The notes under the pieces: generated by a model
Told to the model about the DNA's origin: nothing
The model's input: only the letters and a program-made list of their open reading frames with translations
The model's database searches: none
Assembly: GCF_029840635.1 (NCBI RefSeq)
Contig: NZ_JAOCCU010000023.1
Location: 1-64,000, forward strand
DNA: 64,000 nt
Reading direction: 5' to 3'
DNA from: Mitsuaria sp. GD03876
Lineage (GTDB): Bacteria; Pseudomonadota; Gammaproteobacteria; Burkholderiales; Burkholderiaceae_C
Program-made: the position numbers and the translations under genes
Shown: one piece after another, positions 29,278 through 38,234 of the stretch
How the letters are laid out: each line of letters begins with the position of its first letter
How positions within the stretch are numbered: the first letter of the stretch is position 1

Positions 29278-30198
29278 ATGATCGAGCTCCGCCCCCTGCG
29301 CCAGTTCCTGGTGCTGGCCGAGGAACTGCACTTCGGCCGCGCCGCCGCCCGGCTGCACATGACGCAACCGCCACTGAGCCTGGCGGTGCAGAAGCTGGAG
29401 GCCCAGTTGGGCGTCAGCCTGCTGGCGCGCGGCGGACGCACCGTCGCGCTGACGGCGGCGGGGCAGGCGCTGGTCGAGGCCGGCGCGCGGCTGCTGGACC
29501 AGGCCGAACAGCTGCCCGCCCGCGTGCGCGCGGCGGCCGGTGGCGAGGCGGGGCGGCTGAACCTGGGTTTCGTCTCCACGGTCGGTTATGGCGACATGCC
29601 GCGCTGGCTGCGGCTGTTCCGCGAGGCGCTGCCCGACGTGCAGCTCGCGCTGCGCGAGGCGACGCTGGACGTGCAACTGCGGGGCTTCGAGTCGGGCGAG
29701 CTCGACGCCGGTTTCGTGATCCACGCGCCCGGCGCCGAGCCGGCCGGCTTCGAACGGCTGATCGTCTCGACCGAGCCGCTGGTGCTCGCGCATGCCGAGG
29801 ACTGGGGGCTGGACGGCCGCGGCGCGGCGTCGCTCGACGCGGTGCTGTCGCAGCCGCTGGTGGTGTTCCCGCGCGAGATCGCGCCGTCGCTGTTCGATGC
29901 GCTGCTGGGCTTCTATCGGGCGCACGGCGCGACGCCGCGGATCGCGCAGGAGGCGATCCAGATGCAGACCATCGTGAACCTGGTCTCGGCCGGCATGGGC
30001 GTGGCCTGGGTGCCGCGCTCCGTGTGCGCGCTGCAGCGCCCCGGCGTGCGCTACCGGCCGTGGCCGGCGGTGAAGGTGCCGGCCTGCGACACCAGCCTGA
30101 TCTGGCGCGCCGACGCCTCGCCGGTCGTGCGGCGCTTCGTCGCCCATGTGCGGGGGCAAGTGCAGACGCCGCGCAGTTCTGCGACCATGCGGCGATGA
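29278..30198 (+). CDS. LysR family transcriptional regulator
   Basis: Predicted 306 residues from ATG 29278 ([20 protein letters not shown]). The N-terminal winged helix ([25 protein letters not shown] as two blocks) is standard; the remainder is the effector-binding domain ([40 protein letters not shown]). It is divergent from ilvD and may regulate it, itself, or both. The effector is unknown. Confidence 0.88.
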   Translation: MIELRPLRQFLVLAEELHFGRAAARLHMTQPPLSLAVQKLEAQLGVSLLARGGRTVALTAAGQALVEAGARLLDQAEQLPARVRAAAGGEAGRLNLGFVSTVGYGDMPRWLRLFREALPDVQLALREATLDVQLRGFESGELDAGFVIHAPGAEPAGFERLIVSTEPLVLAHAEDWGLDGRGAASLDAVLSQPLVVFPREIAPSLFDALLGFYRAHGATPRIAQEAIQMQTIVNLVSAGMGVAWVPRSVCALQRPGVRYRPWPAVKVPACDTSLIWRADASPVVRRFVAHVRGQVQTPRSSATMRR

Positions 30199-30211
30199 AA
30201 GGAAGCGCCCC

Positions 30212-31270
30212 GTGAAACCTCCCCGTCACTCCCGCGATGCCGAACGCCGCGGCCGCCTGCGCCGCCTCATCGGGGCGATCTGCGTCGTCACCGGTTTCTC
30301 GATGCTGATGAGCGTGGCCTTCGCCACGGCCGCGCAGGCCGCGGTGCTCAAGGACCCGGCGCTGCAATCGCTGCTCGACGCCGGCCGGGCCGACGACCTG
30401 GAGAAGCTGGCCGGCCAGCGGCTGCAGGCGAAGCCGGACGATCCGCAGGCGGTCGCCGCGCTGGCGCTGGCGCAGCTCGACCTGGCGGACGCGTCGGTGC
30501 TCAAGCAGAACATCCAGCGGCTGGAGCAATGCGTGCAGCGCTCGCCCGAGGACGGCGCCTGCCCCTACGCGCTGGCGCTGGCGCTGGTGATGCAGGCGCG
30601 CGGCGGCAGCAAGTTCAAGGCGCTGGGCTCGCTGGGCCGGGTCAGCGAGTTGGCGCAGCGCGCCATGACGCTGCTGCCCGACGCGCCCGAGCCGCGCAGC
30701 GCGCTGCAGCAGTACTACCTGGCGCTGCCGAGCTTCATCGGCGGCGGCGAATCCAAGGCGCGCGCGCTGGAGCAGGACGTCAAGGATCCGGCGCAGCTGC
30801 ACCTGATGCGCGCGCGGGTGGCGGCATCGAAGAAGGACTGGCCGTCGATGGAGAAGGAATTGCGCGCGGTGCGCACGCAGCGTCCGGAGCTGCTGCTGGA
30901 GCAACGCGTGCTGTGGAGCGATTACGGCCGCAACCTGATGTTCGGCGATCGCAAGGACAAGGCGGTGCCGTGGTTCGAGGAGCTGCTCAAGCAGCAGCCC
31001 GAGCAGGCGATGGGCGCCTACAACCTGGGCCGCGCGTACGACGCGCTGGGGCAGTACGACAAGGCGGTGGCTTCGTTCGAGCGCGCCCGCGGGATGCTGG
31101 GCGCGGAGCAACTGGGCCTGGACCGGCGGCTGGCCGGTTCGCTGGCGGCCAAGGGCGACAAGGCGGGCGCGCGCGCGGCGCTGCAGCGCTGCGTGGACAA
31201 CCGCCGCGGCGGCAACGGCGACATCGAGGACTGCCGCAAGCAGCTGGCGGCGCTGGGTCCGGCGGGCTGA
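30212..31270 (+). CDS. Exported TPR-repeat protein
   Basis: Predicted 352 residues from GTG 30212, ribosome site AAAGGAAG. A basic N-terminus and a hydrophobic stretch (LIGAICVVTGFSMLMSVAFATAAQA) form a signal peptide or anchor. The rest is helical with tetratricopeptide-like units (DPQAVAALALAQLDLADAS, AMGAYNLGRAYDALGQYDKA then FERARGML). Probably a periplasmic scaffold; partner unknown. It follows the LysR gene by 13 bases. Confidence 0.75.
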   Translation: MKPPRHSRDAERRGRLRRLIGAICVVTGFSMLMSVAFATAAQAAVLKDPALQSLLDAGRADDLEKLAGQRLQAKPDDPQAVAALALAQLDLADASVLKQNIQRLEQCVQRSPEDGACPYALALALVMQARGGSKFKALGSLGRVSELAQRAMTLLPDAPEPRSALQQYYLALPSFIGGGESKARALEQDVKDPAQLHLMRARVAASKKDWPSMEKELRAVRTQRPELLLEQRVLWSDYGRNLMFGDRKDKAVPWFEELLKQQPEQAMGAYNLGRAYDALGQYDKAVASFERARGMLGAEQLGLDRRLAGSLAAKGDKAGARAALQRCVDNRRGGNGDIEDCRKQLAALGPAG

Positions 31271-31348
31271 GCCGGCGAGGCGGACCGCCCGTCCCGGCGG
31301 TCCGGCCCCTTTATGATTCGCGCCTTCTCCGCGCGGTAACCGTATTCC

Positions 31349-32185
31349 ATGTTGGTCCATCCCAAGTTCGACCCCGTCGCCTTCTCGATCTTCGGCTGGC
31401 CCATCCACTGGTACGGGCTGATGTACCTGACGGCCTTCGGGCTGTTCATGTTCCTGGGCAACCGGATGGTCAACAAGCCCTGGAACGCGGCGCGCGGCTG
31501 GACCCGCCGCGACATCGACGACCTGCTGTTCTACGGCGTGCTGGGCGTGGTGCTGGGCGGCCGGCTGGGCTACGTGTTCTTCTACAAGCCCTCGCACTAC
31601 CTGAGCCATCCGCTGGAGATCTTCGCGGTGTGGCAGGGCGGCATGGCCTTCCACGGCGGCCTGCTGGGCGTGCTGGTGGCGCTGGCGTTCTTCGCCTGGC
31701 GGCGCGGCTTCCACTTCCTCGAGGTCGGCGACATCGTCGCGCCCTGCGTGCCCACCGGGCTGGCGGCGGGTCGCCTCGGCAACTTCATCAACGGCGAGCT
31801 GTGGGGCCGCGCCGCGGACCCCGGCCTGCCGTGGGCCATGATCTTCCCGCAGGCCGGGGACGGCAATCCGCGCCACCCGTCGCAGATCTACCAGTTCCTC
31901 GGCGAGGGCGTGCTGCTGTTCATCGTGCTGTGGCTGTTCGCGCGCAAGCCGCGGCCGATGGCGGCGGTGTCCGGGCTGTTCCTGCTGGGCTACGGCGTGG
32001 CGCGGTTCGTCGTCGAGTTCTTCCGCGAGCCCGACAGCTTCCTCAAGCTCGACGACCAGCCGCTGCACCTGAGCCAGGGCCAATGGCTGAGCGTGCCGAT
32101 GATCGTCGCGGGCGCGCTGATGATGCTGTGGGCCTATCGGCGCGCGGCGCGCCTGAAGGCGACGCCGGCCGCCGCGGCCCGCTGA
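31349..32185 (+). CDS. lgt: Phosphatidylglycerol-prolipoprotein diacylglyceryl transferase
   Basis: Predicted 278 residues, seven membrane segments. Lgt motifs are intact: [39 protein letters not shown], and the signature [31 protein letters not shown] is the late conserved block. It attaches diacylglycerol to the lipobox cysteine of preprolipoproteins in the inner membrane. Upstream of dnaQ by 55 bases. Confidence 0.95.
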   Translation: MLVHPKFDPVAFSIFGWPIHWYGLMYLTAFGLFMFLGNRMVNKPWNAARGWTRRDIDDLLFYGVLGVVLGGRLGYVFFYKPSHYLSHPLEIFAVWQGGMAFHGGLLGVLVALAFFAWRRGFHFLEVGDIVAPCVPTGLAAGRLGNFINGELWGRAADPGLPWAMIFPQAGDGNPRHPSQIYQFLGEGVLLFIVLWLFARKPRPMAAVSGLFLLGYGVARFVVEFFREPDSFLKLDDQPLHLSQGQWLSVPMIVAGALMMLWAYRRAARLKATPAAAAR

Positions 32186-32240
32186 TCGCGGGCCGCCTCC
32201 GGCGACACAGAGACATCCCGAGACACCGAGACCTCGCCAC

Positions 32241-32978
32241 ATGCGTCAGATCTTCTTCGATACCGAAACCACCGGCCTGAATCCCGAATCGGGCGACCGC
32301 GTCGTCGACATCGGCTGCGTGGAGATGGTCAACCGTCAGCTGACGGGCCGCCATCTGCACTTCTACCTGAACCCCGAACGCGACATGCCCGAGGAGGCGT
32401 TCCGCGTCCACGGCCTGAGCAGCGAATTCCTGGCGGACAAGCCCAAGTTCGCGCAGATCGTCGACGAGTTCCTCGAGTTCATCCGCGGCGCGGAGCTGAT
32501 CGCGCACAACGCGGCGTTCGACGTGGGCTTCATCAACGCCGAGCTCAAGCGCTGCGCCCGCGCGCCGCTGCACGAATGCGTGGACGGCGTGCGCGACACG
32601 CTGCTGATGGCGCGGGACATGTTCCCGGGCAAGGCGAACTCGCTGGACGCGTTGTGCCGCCGGCTGGAAGTCGACAACAGCAACCGCGGCCTGCACGGCG
32701 CGGTGAAGGACGCGGAGCTCCTGGCCGAGGTCTACATCCGGCTGACGCGGGGCCAGGACTCGCTGGTCATCGACGACAGCGCCGCGGCCACGCCGGGGCA
32801 GGGCGGCGACCTGGCGGTGGCGGCGATCGACTTCAGCGCGTTCGCGCTGCCGGTGATCGCGGCGACGGCGGAGGAACTCGCGCTGCACGACAAGGTGCTG
32901 GCGGAGCTGGACAAGGCCAGCGGCGGCAAGCGCATCTGGCAGGTGCCGGCGGCGGCGGACGCCGTGCCGGCGGCGTGA
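32241..32978 (+). CDS. dnaQ: DNA polymerase III epsilon subunit (3'-5' proofreading exonuclease)
   Basis: Predicted 245 residues. DEDDh exonuclease motifs: FFDTETTGL (Asp7, Glu9), HNAAFDVGFIN, and HGAVKDAEL with the catalytic His and Asp. RVHGLSSEFL is typical of DnaQ. The C-terminal 60 residues are the weakly conserved tail that binds the alpha subunit. It provides replication proofreading. Confidence 0.93.
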   Translation: MRQIFFDTETTGLNPESGDRVVDIGCVEMVNRQLTGRHLHFYLNPERDMPEEAFRVHGLSSEFLADKPKFAQIVDEFLEFIRGAELIAHNAAFDVGFINAELKRCARAPLHECVDGVRDTLLMARDMFPGKANSLDALCRRLEVDNSNRGLHGAVKDAELLAEVYIRLTRGQDSLVIDDSAAATPGQGGDLAVAAIDFSAFALPVIAATAEELALHDKVLAELDKASGGKRIWQVPAAADAVPAA

Positions 32979-32984
32979 GCGAAG

Positions 32985-33029
32985 AAGTTCAAAGACTTCT
33001 TGAGTCGCGTCAAATCTTCATGGCATAAT
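32985..33029 (+). promoter_or_regulatory. Candidate promoter of the tRNA-Val pair
   Basis: TTGAGT (33000-33005), 18 bases, then CATAAT (33024-33029) forms a reasonable sigma-70 promoter 60 bases before the first tRNA. The 6-bp inverted repeat AGAAGT/ACTTCT (32985-33002) overlaps its start and may end dnaQ transcription. Confidence 0.5.
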
Positions 33030-33088
33030 CTTCGACTTTCCCGGACATCCTGATTGCGGCGCAAGCGGCGGTCGAGGACGACAAGACC

Positions 33089-33163
33089 GGGCGGTTAGCT
33101 CAGCGGTAGAGCACTGCCTTCACACGGCAGGGGTCGCAGGTTCGAACCCTGCACCGCCCACCA
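33089..33163 (+). tRNA. tRNA-Val (anticodon CAC), copy 1
   Basis: The 75-base gene folds with acceptor stem GGGCGGT/ACCGCCC, anticodon stem CTGCC/GGCAG around loop TTCACAC (anticodon CAC, reads GUG), and T-arm GCAGG-TTCGAAC-CCTGC. The 3' CCA is encoded. Identical to copy 2. Confidence 0.97.
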
Positions 33164-33210
33164 CAGTCTTGTTGAAGTTCCGAGAGATCCGGCAACCCGG
33201 TCCGTATACC

Positions 33211-33285
33211 GGGCGGTTAGCTCAGCGGTAGAGCACTGCCTTCACACGGCAGGGGTCGCAGGTTCGAACCCTGCACCGCCCACCA
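33211..33285 (+). tRNA. tRNA-Val (anticodon CAC), copy 2
   Basis: A base-for-base duplicate of the first copy, 47 bases downstream, also with encoded CCA. Both are followed by a common strong terminator, so they are one transcript. Confidence 0.97.
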
Positions 33286-33289
33286 GATC

Positions 33290-33321
33290 AACCCCGTCAG
33301 CGCAGGCTGGCGGGGTTTTTT
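33290..33321 (+). terminator. Terminator of the tRNA-Val operon
   Basis: Twelve-bp stem AACCCCGTCAGC / GCTGGCGGGGTT with one G-T pair and a GCAG loop, followed by a run of six T. Confidence 0.92.
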
Positions 33322-33346
33322 CTTGGGCGCCGGGACGCCCATGGGG

Positions 33347-33778
33347 TCACGGCTTCAGGTACTTGAACAAGCCGAAGATCAGCGATGCCAGCACGGTGAT
33401 CGTGGCCGCCTGGCTGCCGACCATCCATCGCACCAGATCGGTCTTGGTGTTGGCGAGTTCCTGCTTGACCTCGCCGCGCAGCAGCGCCATGTCGCCCCGC
33501 ACGCTGGCGATCTCCTGCTTCATCTCGCTTCGCACGCCGGCGATCTCCTGCTTCATCTCGGCCCGCAGGATGGTGACCTCGCCACGCACGCTGGCGACCT
33601 GGGACTTGAGGTCCGCCATGTCGACCTTCAAGGCCTGGAGGTCGGTGAGCCTGGCGTACTGCCCCTGTCGGTCGGTCATGCGTTTCTCCAGCGCGCCGTC
33701 GATCGATTCGGCGGCGATGTGGGCTTCGTGGTCGCTGGCGCCGACCTGGCGGAATGCTTGGTGCAAGGCGAGCTTCAT
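33347..33778 (-). CDS. DUF1640-like coiled-coil membrane-anchored protein
   Basis: Predicted 143 residues from ATG 33778 (MKLALHQAFRQVGASDHEAHI). A central coiled coil is built of near-repeats (EVTILRAEMKQEIAGVRSEM, KQEIASVRGDMALLRGEVKQ) in about 14-residue steps. One C-terminal membrane segment follows (VGSQAATITVLASLIFGLFKYL). This is the layout of bacterial DUF1640 proteins, related to mitochondrial CCDC90/MCUR1; their bacterial role is unknown. Convergent with the tRNA operon. Confidence 0.8.
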   Translation of the reverse strand: MKLALHQAFRQVGASDHEAHIAAESIDGALEKRMTDRQGQYARLTDLQALKVDMADLKSQVASVRGEVTILRAEMKQEIAGVRSEMKQEIASVRGDMALLRGEVKQELANTKTDLVRWMVGSQAATITVLASLIFGLFKYLKP

Positions 33779-33906
33779 CGAGCGGCTCCTTCGCGTCACT
33801 GACGGCGTGTTCGTGCTGAACGAGGCGGCGATCATCCTGCGTTCAAGGGGTCTCGTCTCTCGCACATTCCAGTCAATCTCGGGGGAGGCGCCCCGACAAT
33901 CGCGCG

Positions 33907-34755
33907 ATGCCTTCCCTGCTGCCGCCCTCGCTCGTCGCCGTGATGCCGCGCTGCCTGCAACTCGCGCGGCAGCCGCTGCCGGAGGGGTTGATCCCCCTGC
34001 GCCTGGGCGAGGCGACGATCGGCCGCGTGCATCCGATGCGCCAGGTCTTGCTCGCCGAGTGCTGGCCCGAACTCGCGTGGCATGACGGCGCGCTGTGCTG
34101 GGACGCCGAGGCCCTCGAGACCGACGTGCGCTCCGAGCGCATCGGCGCCGTCGCGCTGGCGCTCAGGGAACGCGGCGCCATCGCCGGCTGGCGCGGCGAA
34201 CGCTACGCCTGCGAGCGCCCCGTCGACGACCCCTGCGCCGCGCGCGGCGAGGTGCTGTTCCGGCTCGAGCGCGCCGCGTTCCGCTTCTTCGGGCTGATGA
34301 GCCGGGCGGTCCACGTCAACGGTTTCCTGCCCGGCGCGCGGCTGGTCTGCGGCCGCCGTGCGATGACGAAGGCGACCGATCCCGGCCGGCTCGACAACCT
34401 CGCCGCCGGCGGGTTGACCGCGGACGAGGACCTCGTCGACTGCGCCCGTCGCGAGTTGCTCGAGGAGGCCGGCGTGCCGATGGCGATCAGCGCGTCGGTG
34501 CAGCCGCGCGGCGCGCTGCGCAGCACGCGCATGGAGCCCGAAGGCCTCCACGACGAAGTGCTCCACGTCTTCAGCCTGCCGCTGCCCGCCGGCTTCGCGC
34601 CGCGCAACGGCGACGGCGAGGTGAGCGAGTTCCTGACGCTGGACCTCGAATCGCTCGCGCAGCGGCTGGCCGCCGGCGAGTTCAGCCACGACGCCGCGGC
34701 CGTCAGCGCGTTCGGGCTCCAGCATCCGCGGGCGCTGGCCGACCTGCGCGGCTGA
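33907..34755 (+). CDS. Nudix hydrolase with N-terminal DUF4743-like domain
   Basis: Predicted 282 residues. The Nudix box (residues 168-190, GGLTADEDLVDCARRELLEE then AGV) fits the consensus exactly. The first 130 residues match the DUF4743-type domain seen in thiamine-pyrophosphokinase-related Nudix proteins (ERIGAVALALRERGAIAGWR, FRFFGLMSRAVHVNGF). The substrate is a nucleoside- or thiamine-type diphosphate by family analogy. Twin gene neighbour is an oxidase on the same strand. Confidence 0.85.
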   Translation: MPSLLPPSLVAVMPRCLQLARQPLPEGLIPLRLGEATIGRVHPMRQVLLAECWPELAWHDGALCWDAEALETDVRSERIGAVALALRERGAIAGWRGERYACERPVDDPCAARGEVLFRLERAAFRFFGLMSRAVHVNGFLPGARLVCGRRAMTKATDPGRLDNLAAGGLTADEDLVDCARRELLEEAGVPMAISASVQPRGALRSTRMEPEGLHDEVLHVFSLPLPAGFAPRNGDGEVSEFLTLDLESLAQRLAAGEFSHDAAAVSAFGLQHPRALADLRG

Positions 34756-34823
34756 TCCGCCGAACCCGCGCTGCGGGTTCCCCGTAGCGATCGGGGGAAG
34801 GGCGCTCGGCACAATCGCCGCCC

Positions 34824-35936
34824 ATGGATCAAGTCGATGCAGTGGTGATCGGGGCCGGCGTGGTCGGCCTCGCGGTGGGACGGGCGCTGGCGATGCGCGG
34901 CCTGGAGACGCTGGTGCTGGAGCGCGAGCACGCGATCGGCACCGGCGTGAGCTCGCGCAACAGCGAGGTCATCCATGCTGGCCTCTACTACCCGGCGGGC
35001 TCGCTGAAGGCGCGGCTGTGCGTGCGCGGCAAGCAACTGCTCTACGCGTTCTGCGAGTCGCATGGCGTCGCGCACCGGCGCTGCGGCAAGCTGGTGGTGG
35101 CGACCTCGCCGGAGCAGGTGGAGGGCCTGCGCGCGCTGCAGCGCAAGGCCGGCGTGAACGGCGTCGACGACCTGCGATGGCTCAGTCGCGAGGAAGCGAT
35201 CGCGCTCGAGCCGCAGTTGCGATGCGAGGCGGCGCTGCTGTCGCCGTCGACCGGCATCGTCGACAGCCACGGGCTGATGCTGGCGCTGCAGGGCGATCTG
35301 GAACGGCATGGTGGCGCGGTCGCCTTCGGCGCGGCGGTGACGGCGGTGCGGCGCGATCGGGACAGCGGCGGCGACCGGCACGTCGTGACGACCGCCGACA
35401 TGGACCTCGGCGCCCGGATCGTCGTCAACGCGGCGGGGCTGCATGCGCCACTCGTCGCCGCCGCGATCGACGGCCTGCCCACGCCGCCGGCCGCACGCTT
35501 TAGCAAGGGCTGCTACTTCGCGCTGCAGGGCCGGGCGCCGTTCTCGCGGCTGGTCTACCCGCTGCCGCAGGACGCGTGGCTCGGCGTGCACCTGACGCTG
35601 GACCTCGGCGGGCAGGCGCGCTTCGGGCCGGACGCGCAATGGTTGGATGTCGACCGCCCCGAGGACATCGACTACACCGTCGATCCCGCCCGCGCGGACG
35701 TCTTCTACGACGACGTGCGCCGCTACTGGCCGGCGCTGCCCGACGGCGCGTTGCAGCCCGCCTACAGCGGCGTGCGACCGAAGATCCACGCGCCGCATGA
35801 ACCGGCGCCCGACTTTCGCGTCGACGGTCCCGCGCAGCATGGCGTGCCGGGGCTGGTCAACCTGATGGGCATCGAGTCGCCGGGCCTGACCAGCGCGCTG
35901 GCGATCGCGGAAGAGGTCGTCGAGCGCCTGGGCTGA
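34824..35936 (+). CDS. FAD-dependent oxidoreductase, LhgO/DadA-like
   Basis: Predicted 370 residues. An N-terminal Rossmann FAD motif ([18 protein letters not shown]) is followed by [15 protein letters not shown] and [19 protein letters not shown], typical of L-2-hydroxyglutarate oxidases; the end [23 protein letters not shown] is the conserved FAD-closing block. It would oxidise a 2-hydroxy acid (L-2-hydroxyglutarate is the usual case). It lies 68 bases after the Nudix gene on the same strand. Confidence 0.82.
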   Translation: MDQVDAVVIGAGVVGLAVGRALAMRGLETLVLEREHAIGTGVSSRNSEVIHAGLYYPAGSLKARLCVRGKQLLYAFCESHGVAHRRCGKLVVATSPEQVEGLRALQRKAGVNGVDDLRWLSREEAIALEPQLRCEAALLSPSTGIVDSHGLMLALQGDLERHGGAVAFGAAVTAVRRDRDSGGDRHVVTTADMDLGARIVVNAAGLHAPLVAAAIDGLPTPPAARFSKGCYFALQGRAPFSRLVYPLPQDAWLGVHLTLDLGGQARFGPDAQWLDVDRPEDIDYTVDPARADVFYDDVRRYWPALPDGALQPAYSGVRPKIHAPHEPAPDFRVDGPAQHGVPGLVNLMGIESPGLTSALAIAEEVVERLG

Positions 35937-35953
35937 CGCACGCCGAGCTCGCC

Positions 35954-35997
35954 GCCGAACCGGCGCCGAACCGATGCCGAACCGATGCCGAACGCGG
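35954..35997. repeat. 11-bp tandem repeat after the oxidase gene
   Basis: Four consecutive 11-base units (GCCGAACCGGC, GCCGAACCGAT twice, GCCGAACGCGG) begin 17 bases after the stop codon. Confidence 0.85.
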
Positions 35998-36043
35998 GTC
36001 TGGCGCCGCTTGTCGCGAGGGCGTCGCCCGAGCGCTCCGGCGC

Positions 36044-37090
36044 TCAGTCCGCCGGCACGCGCAGCGCGCGTTCGCGCTCCTTGGCGATGCGCGCGGCGAA
36101 GTCCGCCGCGCTGCCGCCGGTGGGCAGGTTGCTGACGTCCAGGATCTTCGAGCGGATCTCGGGTTGGCGCAACGCCTCGTTGACCACCGCGTTGATCAGC
36201 CGCAGCCGCTCCTCGGGCACGCCGCGCGGCGCGAACAGCCCGAAGGTCGACACCAGGTTCGCCTCCGGGAAGCCGAGTTCCGCCAGCGTCGGCACGTCGG
36301 GCAGCACCGGCAGCCGCACCGGCGAGCCGATCGCCAGCGCCTTGAGCCGGCCCTGCCGCACGAACTGCAGTTGCTGCGACGCGACGTTGGACGACAGCAG
36401 CTCGAACTGGCCGCCGATCGCGTCGGTGAGCTGCTGGCCGCCGCCCTTGTAGGGCACGTGGATGATGTCGACGCCGGCCGCGGCGCGGACCTGCGCCAGC
36501 ACCATGTGGCCGACCGTCGCGTGGCCCGAGGTCGCCCAGCGCAGGCGACCCGGCGCGGCGCGCGCGGCTGCGATCGTCGCGGCGAAATCCCGCGGCTTGA
36601 ACGACGGGTGCGCCAGCACCAGCACCGGCGTGTCCATGATGCTGACCACGGGCACGATGTCGCGCAGCGGTCCGTCGCCGCGCGCGGCCGGCGGCGTCGC
36701 GCTCGCCGGCGCCCCGGGCGCGAACACCAACGGCGAGATCGCGCAGTAGGCCAGCGCATGGCCGTCCGGCGCGGCGCGCGCGAGCGACTCCAGCGCCGTC
36801 AGGCCGCCGGCGCCGGCGCGGTTCTCGACGATCACCGGCACCTTCAGCCGCGCGCTCATGAACTGCGCCAGGCCGCGCGCGGTCTCGTCGCTGACGCCGC
36901 CGGGCGGGTAGGCGACGATCAGGTGGATCGGGCGCGACGGCCAGGGCTCCGCGCCAGACGCGGCCGCCTGCGCCCTGGCGCCGCCGGCGATCGCGGCGCC
37001 ACCGAGGCCCGCCACCACGCGTGCGCCGGGCGCCGCGATCCTCGCGGCGATCGCGGCGGTGGCGACCCCCAGCAGCGCGCGCCTACGCAT
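36044..37090 (-). CDS. Tripartite tricarboxylate transporter substrate-binding protein (Bug/TctC)
   Basis: Predicted 348 residues. N-terminal RRRALLGVATAAIAARIAA looks like a twin-arginine or Sec signal. Bug motifs: WPSRPIHLIVAYPPGGVSDETARG, VENRAGAGGLTALE, HVPYKGGGQQLTDAIGGQ, LPDVPTLAELGFPE, ALRQPEIRSKI. Bug proteins bind carboxylates in the periplasm; no TctA/TctB membrane genes are nearby, which is the norm for orphan Bug genes. It overlaps the LysR gene upstream by 8 bases, so they are one operon. Confidence 0.9.
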   Translation of the reverse strand: MRRRALLGVATAAIAARIAAPGARVVAGLGGAAIAGGARAQAAASGAEPWPSRPIHLIVAYPPGGVSDETARGLAQFMSARLKVPVIVENRAGAGGLTALESLARAAPDGHALAYCAISPLVFAPGAPASATPPAARGDGPLRDIVPVVSIMDTPVLVLAHPSFKPRDFAATIAAARAAPGRLRWATSGHATVGHMVLAQVRAAAGVDIIHVPYKGGGQQLTDAIGGQFELLSSNVASQQLQFVRQGRLKALAIGSPVRLPVLPDVPTLAELGFPEANLVSTFGLFAPRGVPEERLRLINAVVNEALRQPEIRSKILDVSNLPTGGSAADFAARIAKERERALRVPAD

Positions 37091-38003
37091 CGCGGTGCGC
37101 CATCGCGATGCGGCGGGCGAGGGCGAGGAAGGTCGCCATCGGTCCGTCCTGGTCGTGCGTGCGGTAGGCCAGCGTCAGCGGCGCCTCCAGCCGCGCGTGT
37201 TTCTCCATCGGCCGGAACACGATCGAATGCGCGTGCACGCCCCGCATCGACGCCGGCACCACGGTGATCCCGGCGCCGGCCGCGACCAGGTTGAGGTTCA
37301 TCATCATCCGGTCGACCTCGATGAAGCTGCGCGGCTTGACGCCGTCGCGCTCGCACAGCGCCAGCAGGTTGGCGTAGAGGCCGGGCGCGCCGGGGCGGCG
37401 CACGAGGATCAGGTCCTCGTCCTCGAGCTCGGCCAGCGGCACCGGCGTCGTCGCCGCGCGCGGCACCGACGCGAGCCGGTGGTCCAGCGGCAGCGCCAGC
37501 AGCGCGGGCTCGGTCAACAGCGTCTCGAAGCTGATGCCCTCGGGCCGGGCGACCGGCACGCGCAGGAAACCGCAATGCAGCCGCGCCTTCACGATCGCCT
37601 CGATCAGTCCGGCGGCGTGGTTCTCGGTCATCGTCAGCGCGATGCCGGGATGTTCGCCGCGACAGGCGCGCAACACCGCCGGCGTGTAGGCATGCGCGGC
37701 CGCCGAGCTGGTGAAGCCGATCGCCAGCAGCCCGTGCTGGCCGCCGGCCAGGCGCTCCATGCGGTCGCGCATGTCGGCGTAGTCGCGCAGCAGGCGCCGG
37801 GCCTCGTCCAGGAACTGCCGCCCGCCGTCGGTCAGGCTCACGCCCTTCGGATGGCGATGCAGCAGCGCCAGGCCCAGCTCCTGTTCCAGCGTCTTGATCT
37901 GCTGGCTCAGCGGCGGCTGCTGCATCCCGAGCAACGCGGCGGCGCGGGTCATGTGGCCGGTCTCCGCGACCGTCACGAAGTAGCGCAGGTGTCGCAGGTC
38001 CAT
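37083..38003 (-). CDS. LysR family transcriptional regulator
   Basis: Predicted 306 residues. Standard LysR helix-turn-helix (MTRAAALLGMQQPPLSQQI, TLEQELGLALLHRHPKGV) and effector domain. It is divergent from a porin gene and heads a two-gene unit with the Bug protein, so it may sense the solute that the Bug protein binds and control the porin and following hydrolases. This is context inference. Confidence 0.88.
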   Translation of the reverse strand: MDLRHLRYFVTVAETGHMTRAAALLGMQQPPLSQQIKTLEQELGLALLHRHPKGVSLTDGGRQFLDEARRLLRDYADMRDRMERLAGGQHGLLAIGFTSSAAAHAYTPAVLRACRGEHPGIALTMTENHAAGLIEAIVKARLHCGFLRVPVARPEGISFETLLTEPALLALPLDHRLASVPRAATTPVPLAELEDEDLILVRRPGAPGLYANLLALCERDGVKPRSFIEVDRMMMNLNLVAAGAGITVVPASMRGVHAHSIVFRPMEKHARLEAPLTLAYRTHDQDGPMATFLALARRIAMAHRDA

Positions 38004-38110
38004 GTCTTGTCTCCAGGTCCGAAGGCTCGCCGCTGCCGTCCCCCGCCGAGGTGAGGAAAGCTACGTACGTCCCATATCGAAAACGTCTCGGACTCCGCGA
38101 ATCAGTGTAT

Positions 38111-38139
38111 TTGACGCTATGAATCGCCGTCTCTAAGGT
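38111..38139 (+). promoter_or_regulatory. Candidate porin promoter
   Basis: TTGACG (38111-38116), 17 bases, TAAGGT (38134-38139), in an AT-richer 230-base gap between the LysR and porin starts. Spacing and -35 are close to sigma-70 consensus; the -10 is weaker, as expected for an activated promoter. Confidence 0.5.
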
Positions 38140-38234
38140 CGGCCCCGGATCCCAAGAACCGTCCGAGAACGGTCCGGCGGTCAGTACGACGAACGGTCCC
38201 GGCGAGGACACGACAACAACCACACGGAGACAAC

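Noticed and set aside
32985-33002. Inverted repeat as an independent small RNA
   Set aside because: Only 6-bp arms and it overlaps the tRNA promoter; better explained as promoter or dnaQ end.
36044-38003. LysR-Bug pair as a complete tripartite transporter
   Set aside because: No TctA or TctB membrane genes are present, so only the binding protein is supported.
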